From Porphyromonas uenonis DSM 23387 = JCM 13868 (lineage in GTDB: Bacteria > Bacteroidota > Bacteroidia > Bacteroidales > Porphyromonadaceae): a stretch of DNA of 64,000 bases. Shown here piece by piece: positions 58,601 through 64,000 of the stretch. Each line of letters begins with the position of its first letter. Within the stretch, counting starts at the first letter, position 1. Location: the NCBI RefSeq assembly GCF_000482365.1, contig NZ_KI535308.1, positions 28,449 through 92,448 of the forward strand. The letters are read 5' to 3'. The translations under genes were made by a program, and so were the position numbers. The notes below the pieces were generated by a model. The model did not search any database and was not told where the DNA came from. It was given only the letters and a program-made list of their open reading frames with translations.

Positions 58601-61410
58601 ACTGCGTACGCGACGGACGCTACACCTCTCAGAGCTTAGAGTATCGCTATACGGCCGACCAGCCGACCCTGCAGCTCTCGTGGATCGAGATGCCCGACAA
58701 GCTCCTCGCTGGCGAAACCCACACGTGGCAAGCTCGCCTCACCTACAGCGATGGCACGCCTGCTCGCCGCATCCCCGTCATGGCGTGGATGTATGACGCT
58801 GCCTTGGAGAGCCTGCGCTCGCACAGCATCAATCGCTTGGCTCAATACATACCGCTCTACCTTCAGAATGTCAGCCCGAACCCTTGCTTCAGATTCGGTC
58901 TAGAGGACTACTCGTCAATGGGTTATGGTGCGGTTTATGGTGCTAGAGCAGGCATTTTAGTGAGGGGTGTTTCTAAGAGCGTCGTCCTAGTGGAGGATGA
59001 CCTAGAGCTTGCCTATGACGAAGCCGGAGCAAAAAGAGAGAGCAGCAACAGACTAGACGAGGTGGTGGTCACTGGCTTCGCCGCGCCTATTTTGCGGAAG
59101 GACTTCTCTCAGACCGCCTTCTTCCTAGCGGATCTCTACACCGACGACGAGGGCGTTGTCACCTTTACGGGCAAGATGCCCGAAGCGCTCTCCAGCTATC
59201 GCCTTGCGCTCTTTGGCTACGACAGCCGACTGACGGACTGCGCCGCTACGGCCGACATCAAGAGCTACCGCCAGCTGATGGTCGAGACGCTGCAGCCACG
59301 CTTCCTCATGCAGGGAGACCAAGCTTACCTGACAGGGTCGATACGTAACCTCACCGAGGAGCCGCTCCGTGGCAACCTTCGACTAGTCCTCTACGATGCT
59401 CTGGCGGCGGACAGCACGGCGACTCCGCTTGCCGACGGCATGCTGGAGCTCGCTCTCACCGTTCCCGCCAGTGGCGTGACGCCCTACGCCATCGCCCTAC
59501 CCGCTCTGCCAGACCTCTCGGCACTGCGGGTGCAGGCCTACTTCGTCAGCGGCTCACTCAGCGATGGCGAGGAGTACGTCATCCCCGTACAGCCAGCGAC
59601 GGTACGCACCGTCGAGAGTATCCCCTTCGCTTGGGACAAGCAGGCGAGCTACTCCTACCCGCTCAGCGCGTTGCTCGGGCAGGCAAGCGATCCGTCAGCT
59701 TCGCTACACTTACAGCTCTGGAGCAATCCACGCTACTTCGCCTTGCAACAACTGCCGATCCTCTTTAACAATGAGGAGCGAGACGCGATCAATACGGTGA
59801 TGCGCATCTACACTTTGACCCGCACGCAGCAACTGCTACGCCAGCCGGAGATAGCTCAGTGGGTTCAGGCACAAGCTCAGGCGAAAGCAACCGAGGGCGC
59901 CAACAAGTTGACCAGCAACCGTGAGACCACACTCCTACCGCTAGACGAGACTCCTTGGCGTGCTACCGAGCGGTGGCTAGACGGTGCGCAGGAACAGCTC
60001 TGGACACTCTTCAAGGCGCCCAATAAGCGCACCGCTACCAAGGACATAGCGCAGTTGCGCAACCTACAGACTGGTTCGGGAGACTGGTCATGGTACCCCG
60101 ACATGCCGAGCTCCTCTTACCTCACGCCGCTCATCCTCGACTACCTTGCAGCGGTCAGTGAGCTAGAGCCAAACGAAGATATAACCTCCATGCTCTCCCG
60201 TGGTTGGCAGGCTTACGACCGCACCACGACCAAGCTGATGCAAGAGATGAAGAAGGAGCTAGCCAAGAGCAAGCGGAAACCTACCCTCCCCGCATGGGGT
60301 GCCGAGTGGCTCTACCTCTCCTACCGCTGGCGTGACGCTAAGGCTCTGCAAAAAGACCCGACCACGAAGGCACTCATCGACTACCTCACGCCACTCCTCG
60401 TCAAGGAGGCGCAGCAGCTCCCCCTCTACGCCCTACCGCAAGCAGCCTACACGCTCTACAAGCTGGGCAACCTGTCGCAAGCACGACAGCTCGCCGAGAT
60501 ACTGCACGACCACCTATCCTACGAAGCGGCGCAGGGAGCTTTCTTTGCCAACACCCTCGTTGGTGGTTACTTCTGGCGAGACCGCTCTATGTCGCTACAG
60601 CGAGAGACCATTGAGCTTTTCGAACTGTTCGGTATCTATCCCGACACGGTACAGCAAATGCGTCGCTGGGCGATGGAGTACCTACGCACCAATCTGCGCG
60701 CCTCCAACCTCACGCAGCTAGAGCTCCTGCTCACACTCCTAGAGGACGGCGCTGGGGAAACGGCTAAGCACGACCAGGTGACCATCTCCATTCCACTTGC
60801 CGATGGTACGACCGAGCGCATCGAGACCAACTCCTACTGCGGACTACAGTACAAGCCTAGCCAGCTAGACCGCACGGGTAGCATCGTCATCACGCACAGC
60901 GACCCGCAAGCGATCCTCTGGGGTGGCATCCTAAGCGTTGGCGAGAAGCCGCTCAGCGAGGTGTCCGAGCGACAAGGCGAACTGATGATCGAAAGCGAGA
61001 CTTACGTTCGTGAGGAGATAAACGGTCAACTGCAAGAGCGTCCCATCCAGTCTGGCGAAAAGCTCACCGTCGGGACTATCCTCATCACGAAGCTCCGCAT
61101 CACCACCCGTCGTGACTTAGACTTCGTCACCATACGAGACATGCGTCCCGCATGCTGTGAACCGCTAGAGCAGCTCAGTCACTACGAGTGGCAGGGCGGT
61201 CTAGGCTACTATGTCGAGGCACGCCACTATGCGCAGATATACCATATCAATAGTCTACTCCGTGGCTCCTACGAGATCAGCTACGAGCAGAGCGTGGTAC
61301 GTCCAGGCACCTACCAGCGTGGTGTCACGCAGGCTCAGTGCGCTTACGCCACCGAGTACTCCGCACAGACCGCTATGCCAACCCCTTACACCGTAATAGC
61401 AAATGATTGA
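55642..61410 (+). CDS. Alpha-2-macroglobulin-like protein with TonB-plug-type motif
   Basis: A 1922-residue exported protein (signal peptide ending TMAQ). Macroglobulin domains include the MG2-type segment LLQTDRSIYELGDEIQLYAV near residue 570, and the A2M core with TAFFLADLYTDDEGVVTFTG and MPEALSSYRLALFGYD near 1150-1190; a helical thiol-ester-type domain follows. No CxEQ thioester is present, so it would not trap proteases covalently. Between them, RLDEVVVTGF near residue 1135 resembles the plug motif of TonB-dependent receptors. It may protect the envelope from proteases. Its last bases overlap the HD gene. Confidence 0.88.
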   Translation: MRLRTTLCILFATLLSVTMTMAQQPAKSSQALYKELQELQKKRLPTQTLSCAERLATQALREGNLYYTIEALEAHKTALRRLDYNRLLEQFPLLHTTWQGRNKLSERDQRFLALYIAREYIVKSSDWSFRSEGLSLTDQEQDSVTPRYWSEADYMKAIDPLLEIAFAPSAELYKVIPRQEAKQLPEALYADRLPEEGNYTFISHLLKALPISLLHQLEQQVGRTQTWSARIGALLTEDQLQQADEGARLYALYQAVTLEETTRGTALSTVAEQLEGLLKQSQQMHLETMEIYKRLFQYYYANGSDPLRAYHFITPYLEWLDKQGKYPEFCKEIRRQLFTPQESIYLTGFILAEHQGMVKMKLANVERLELKLFALTPQDAIKAEGNTIPEQAKLVWSHTYQGKQGLDAMVHQSDSIELPSLPTGHYRLQVVSHRTAEAQQLEDVEQTDTMTYDCTVSDLWTLDLGNGTTQLLNALTGQAQTAPIQLWSYGDKRSGWHSNYKPTLDKIGKRTPDKLGIFATPRQAQRQRAEAFRVESADHRLLLPLCNDWYGYRGERGTFQLSKTVSTALLQTDRSIYELGDEIQLYAVAYRRGYDPKQAMVLPKLDLTIELYTPQDDMIDSITVQTDQWGRLHATLQLPKEAMTGGYTIEVSCDSDLDDFDEYETTIHVAEYKRPSFKGALTLPEVAMKLGDTITVRGSAMTYSGYPLAEASVAYSVTGSYRNWLFDEVVPDQLLTSGTLQVNEQDGSFEFPITLSDLRTEAMRQYQQIWAVHTYRIEVTITAPSGETQRLERSIWIGSKPVSIEYKGAKTFFKDRPEETQTFTIRVTNEDDASIATTIELRLTSLADTTSSWSVEVPANEKLHLPAEWLRLPSGSYRLTYIYHDKTGETLEKEQEIVLFDEHDKRLPIQSTLWAASPSEEYPRGGAPTIYYASNENQQAIYYVINTIGQPAIYGQLPALPAQQVGRWQPTLPKSVDPEGQICIELYCVRDGRYTSQSLEYRYTADQPTLQLSWIEMPDKLLAGETHTWQARLTYSDGTPARRIPVMAWMYDAALESLRSHSINRLAQYIPLYLQNVSPNPCFRFGLEDYSSMGYGAVYGARAGILVRGVSKSVVLVEDDLELAYDEAGAKRESSNRLDEVVVTGFAAPILRKDFSQTAFFLADLYTDDEGVVTFTGKMPEALSSYRLALFGYDSRLTDCAATADIKSYRQLMVETLQPRFLMQGDQAYLTGSIRNLTEEPLRGNLRLVLYDALAADSTATPLADGMLELALTVPASGVTPYAIALPALPDLSALRVQAYFVSGSLSDGEEYVIPVQPATVRTVESIPFAWDKQASYSYPLSALLGQASDPSASLHLQLWSNPRYFALQQLPILFNNEERDAINTVMRIYTLTRTQQLLRQPEIAQWVQAQAQAKATEGANKLTSNRETTLLPLDETPWRATERWLDGAQEQLWTLFKAPNKRTATKDIAQLRNLQTGSGDWSWYPDMPSSSYLTPLILDYLAAVSELEPNEDITSMLSRGWQAYDRTTTKLMQEMKKELAKSKRKPTLPAWGAEWLYLSYRWRDAKALQKDPTTKALIDYLTPLLVKEAQQLPLYALPQAAYTLYKLGNLSQARQLAEILHDHLSYEAAQGAFFANTLVGGYFWRDRSMSLQRETIELFELFGIYPDTVQQMRRWAMEYLRTNLRASNLTQLELLLTLLEDGAGETAKHDQVTISIPLADGTTERIETNSYCGLQYKPSQLDRTGSIVITHSDPQAILWGGILSVGEKPLSEVSERQGELMIESETYVREEINGQLQERPIQSGEKLTVGTILITKLRITTRRDLDFVTIRDMRPACCEPLEQLSHYEWQGGLGYYVEARHYAQIYHINSLLRGSYEISYEQSVVRPGTYQRGVTQAQCAYATEYSAQTAMPTPYTVIAND

Positions 61411-61963
61411 CCCCATACAGATCATCGAGCGTTACTACCCTACCGACACGCTCGGCTACCGCATCCTGCTGACCCACAGCCAGCAGGTTGCCGAGCTGGC
61501 ACTTGAAGTTGTCCGTCAGCACCCCGAGCTAGCGTGCGACGAGCGATTTGTCTACGAGGGAGCCATGCTCCACGACATCGGCATCTACCTCACCGACGCC
61601 CCCACGATCGGTTGCTACGGCACCGAGCCCTACCTACGGCACGGCTACCTTGGTGGCGAGCTACTTCGCGAGCTAGGTCTGGAGCGTCATGCGCAGGTTG
61701 CCGAGCGGCACACCGGCACAGGACTAGATAGCGAGACCATCCGCACTCGGGGACTAGATCTTCCGACCGACCGCCTCTATATGCCCCAGAGCATCGAGGA
61801 GCGGGTCATCTGCTATGCCGATAAGTTTTACTCCAAGACCCAGCTAGAGCATCAGAAACCCCTAGAGAAGGTACGCACCTCGCTCGCCAAGTATGGTGCT
61901 GACTCTTTAGCTCGCTTCGACGAGATGCACAAGCAGTTTCAGGTGCCCAGTACATTAGTCTAA
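61403..61963 (+). CDS. HD-domain phosphohydrolase-like protein
   Basis: A 186-residue cytoplasmic protein with HD-superfamily metal ligands: H in [16 protein letters not shown] in [12 protein letters not shown], and later [15 protein letters not shown] and YADKFYSKT. Such proteins hydrolyse nucleotides or phosphate esters; the substrate is unknown. Start overlaps the macroglobulin end by 8 bp. Confidence 0.88.
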   Translation: MIDPIQIIERYYPTDTLGYRILLTHSQQVAELALEVVRQHPELACDERFVYEGAMLHDIGIYLTDAPTIGCYGTEPYLRHGYLGGELLRELGLERHAQVAERHTGTGLDSETIRTRGLDLPTDRLYMPQSIEERVICYADKFYSKTQLEHQKPLEKVRTSLAKYGADSLARFDEMHKQFQVPSTLV

Positions 61964-62003
61964 AGCACCTATCCATTATTCACCTCTCAAGACTCCCAAA
62001 ACA

Positions 62004-62615
62004 ATGTTGATACACTCCGCTACCTTCGTACAGAGCAGTCCTTCAGTCAAGTCCTGTCCCCAGAGCACCCTCCCCGAGTACGCCTTCATCGGGCGCTCCA
62101 ACGTGGGCAAGTCCTCGCTCATCAACATGCTCACAGGGCACAAAGGGCTAGCGATGACCTCGCAAAAGCCGGGTAAGACACAACTCATCAACCACTTTCT
62201 GATCAATCAGTCGTGGCATCTCGTGGATTTGCCTGGCTACGGCTACGCACGTCGGAGCCTCGAGCAGCGGGAGCAGTTTCGCAAGCTGATCACCGAGTAT
62301 GTCTCGAAGCGCGAGGCTTTGGTCAATCTATTCGTCCTCGTGGATATCCGCCATGAGCCACAGCGCATCGACCTAGAGTTTATCAACGAGATGGGCGAAA
62401 AAGGCATCCCCTTCAGTATCGTCTTCACCAAAGCGGACAAGATCGGCAAGCAGGTACAGCGAGAGGCTGTAGAGGCTTACCGATCTCGTCTACTAGAAGA
62501 TTGGGAGGAGCTACCGCCCCTCTTCGTAACCAGTGCATCGACTGGCATGGGGCGTGACGAAGTCCTAGATTATATCGATCAGCTCAACCGTATGATAGGT
62601 GAGCTAGAGAGCTAA
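62004..62615 (+). CDS. engB: Ribosome-biogenesis GTPase EngB/YsxC
   Basis: A 203-residue GTPase essential for large-subunit assembly. G1 [10 protein letters not shown] (about residue 32), G2 region [10 protein letters not shown]3 DLPGYGYA, G4 TKADK and G5 TSAS are all present, as is the family length. It follows the HD gene by 40 bp. The stop overlaps the convergent outer-membrane gene's stop. Confidence 0.96.
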   Translation: MLIHSATFVQSSPSVKSCPQSTLPEYAFIGRSNVGKSSLINMLTGHKGLAMTSQKPGKTQLINHFLINQSWHLVDLPGYGYARRSLEQREQFRKLITEYVSKREALVNLFVLVDIRHEPQRIDLEFINEMGEKGIPFSIVFTKADKIGKQVQREAVEAYRSRLLEDWEELPPLFVTSASTGMGRDEVLDYIDQLNRMIGELES

Positions 62616-63196
62616 AACTCTAGCTCCAGTCCGAGCATCAGGTGCTCTGGCGTGAAAGAAAAGCCGAAGCCATTCGAAGGCACGTCAGGCTCCTCCCCGT
62701 GGAAGCTCTTGCGATAGCCCAAGAATCCCAGACGCATACAGAGACACAAGCCCTCAGCAAGGTCTAGACAAGCGCCTGGACGCAAGCCCACCTCAAAGCC
62801 GTGGTGACCATCTCCGCCGCCATGGATCTCATAGTTGTACCCTACATTGCCGTCTAGATAGAGGTTGAAGGGGCCTTTATGCAGGTAGTAGTAGCGCACG
62901 AAGGGAGAGAGCGAGAACTCGTGCTGTAGCACCTTCTTACTATCCGTCTCTTGCGACTTCAGTCCATAGCCTGCGATAAGCCCCACAGCCCACGTGTCAT
63001 TCAGGAAGTGACCTAGCTCAGGATTAAACTCTAGCGACGTCGTCTTGGCATCACTATTAACCCAAAAGCTAGCGACACCGCCCACGAACCACGATGCGTG
63101 GTCTTCGTGCTCGTCCGTTGTGGTCTGTGCCTGTAGTGAGCCGCAGCTCCAGAGGAGGGCTAGTAGCCCTGCGAAAAGTGTGAATAGTCTCTTCAT
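62612..63196 (-). CDS. Outer-membrane beta-barrel protein
   Basis: A 194-residue exported protein (signal peptide ending SLQAQ). Alternating strands ([67 protein letters not shown]) and a terminal LMLGLELEF indicate an eight-strand barrel of the OmpX/OmpW-like class. Convergent with engB and overlapping by 4 bp. No specific role. Confidence 0.82.
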   Translation of the reverse strand: MKRLFTLFAGLLALLWSCGSLQAQTTTDEHEDHASWFVGGVASFWVNSDAKTTSLEFNPELGHFLNDTWAVGLIAGYGLKSQETDSKKVLQHEFSLSPFVRYYYLHKGPFNLYLDGNVGYNYEIHGGGDGHHGFEVGLRPGACLDLAEGLCLCMRLGFLGYRKSFHGEEPDVPSNGFGFSFTPEHLMLGLELEF

Positions 63197-63297
63197 GTTT
63201 AGTCCTATATGTGATTACAGGCGACAAAGGTCGGAATCTTTTAGGAGAAAAGCAATACCAATATAAGGGTAATGCCAGTGGAGGTTGGGACTTATTC

Positions 63298-63484
63298 ATA
63301 GGTGAGACTGTTGCATAAAGGCGAATCGCTGTGTTGCTTTCGGGATTCGGCTTCGGTCACATACGGAGGTATGCTCCCTTCAGACCTCACCCTCAGCGCC
63401 TTGCGCTTCATTCTTTCTGCAAAGTCAGGACAATCTTGTAAGCAAGATTGTGAGACTGTTGACTTTTGCAACAGTCTCATAGGT
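63298..63484. mobile_element. 175-bp MITE (63304-63478) with perfect 6-bp target duplication
   Basis: Terminal inverted repeats GAGACTGTTGCA (63304-63315) and TGCAACAGTCTC (63467-63478) flank 151 bp without a plausible gene. ATAGGT stands directly outside each end (63298-63303 and 63479-63484), the mark of a transposition. An internal hairpin GAGACTGTTG..GCAACAGTCTC lies at the right end. Confidence 0.75.
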
Positions 63485-63575
63485 AGCAAAGCGTCAGTTC
63501 TCTCCACGCACGCTTTTTTGAAGCCTCAAGATAACAGTTAACCCTCATCGGAGAGCGGGCTGACTTAGTCGATGG

Positions 63576-63931
63576 CAGGGCTGATGCATTGTAAAAAATG
63601 AGCTCGTTTCAATTCCTACCTAGGAATTGCCCAAATTCCTCCGTAGATATTTTTGATTTGCTACCTAGGGAATAAAAAATTCTTCGGACTTATTTTTTGA
63701 TTCCTCCGAAGTTTCATTTGATTCCTCCGAAGAATTTTTTATTTCCTAGGTAGGAATTGGGGGAATTCCTAGGTAGCTATTTGGCAAATTCCTAGGTAGG
63801 AATTCAATTCTTCGGGAGAAAGATGTAATCAGAGAGGATCCGTAGCCACTCTATAGTGATGCTCGAACTGCGTATCTCTAGTTATCGTCATGCGCAGCTT
63901 CTAGACGGCAGGTTATCAGGCATCAGCCCTG
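63576..63931. mobile_element. Intact 356-bp MITE-like repeat
   Basis: Terminal repeats CAGGGCTGATGC (63576) and GCATCAGCCCTG (63920) are perfect inverses. Between them lie palindromes (TTCCTACCTAGGAA, CTTCGGAGGAA inverses at 63701 and 63722) and the block ending GTTATCGTCATG. ACTTAGTCG occurs 4 bp outside each end (63563-63571, 63936-63944), a likely target duplication. It is the reference copy for the element interrupted at 14415/51391. The remaining stretch 63932-64000 shows only a promoter-like AT region. Confidence 0.85.
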
Positions 63932-64000
63932 GCTAACTTAGTCGGGGAGCCTATTTGTATCGCTTATTTTGCTAACTTTGTCGCCAGAGCAGTAACAGCA

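Noticed and set aside
59041..59100. Macroglobulin as fusion with a TonB-dependent receptor
   Set aside because: Only the short motif is present; no plug or barrel domain follows.
63292..63507. 71-codon minus frame over the 175-bp MITE
   Set aside because: It spans both terminal repeats and target duplications, so it is a by-product of the repeat.

Overview
The window reads as a chromosome segment of a Bacteroidota (Bacteroidales) species, most likely a Porphyromonas. Several signs point there: promoters of the TAnnTTTG -7 type, an extended NusB, a fused RibBA, a large trypsin-like protease with a C-terminal type IX secretion (T9SS) sorting domain, and many short palindromic intergenic repeats. 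Everything here is read by eye; no database search was run.

Left chromosomal arm (1-14414): three tandem copies of a small secreted protein gene (the first cut by the window edge) lie downstream of ribBA, an LptF/LptG-type permease and nusB, all on the minus strand. The spacers between the copies carry decayed fragments of the 3' end of ribBA. After a gene-free stretch with a 22-bp palindromic tandem array comes a coupled plus-strand set (short-chain dehydrogenase, AMP-forming ligase, small HExxH protein). It is followed by tRNA-Leu(CAA), a DUF721 protein coupled to a divergent GH92-like lipoprotein, a small DNA-binding protein and a double universal-stress protein.

Integrated conjugative element (about 14647-51255, 36.6 kb): the element sits inside a 357-bp MITE-like repeat, split at an 11-bp sequence (CTTCGGAGGAA) now found at both junctions. 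An intact 356-bp copy of the same repeat lies at 63576-63931, so both ends can be placed to the base. From left to right the element holds two cargo lipoproteins with the same leader; a leftward transfer operon (traQ, O, N, M, L, K, J, I, two inserted lipoproteins, traG, F, E, two small upstream genes, and a DUF3868/DUF3575 outer-membrane pair); a divergent region with hairpins that may be oriT; a rightward mobilisation operon (RHH accessory protein, relaxase, coupling protein); and a leftward block with an AbiE-like toxin-antitoxin pair, polyvalent-type proteins, topB, a primase-MORN fusion, replication-type genes and a tyrosine integrase at the right end. No antibiotic-resistance gene was recognised.

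Most striking signal: four otherwise unrelated proteins of this last block (AbiEii-like toxin, BECR-nuclease-like protein, an unrecognised acidic protein, primase-MORN fusion) end in the same ungapped 42-residue module, starting VPSSPVQ and ending HKL. A fifth protein (DUF3945-like) ends in a related HKV. I suggest it is a C-terminal tag for delivery through the conjugation machinery. A second in-element signal is a perfect 49-bp repeat placed exactly 21 bp upstream of the -7 box of two separate operons, which suggests a shared control site.

Right chromosomal arm (51392-64000): lrgA-lrgB, a T9SS-sorted lysyl-endopeptidase-like protease, a 1922-residue alpha-2-macroglobulin-like protein coupled to an HD-domain protein, engB, a convergent outer-membrane protein gene, a 175-bp MITE with a perfect 6-bp target duplication, and the intact 356-bp MITE.
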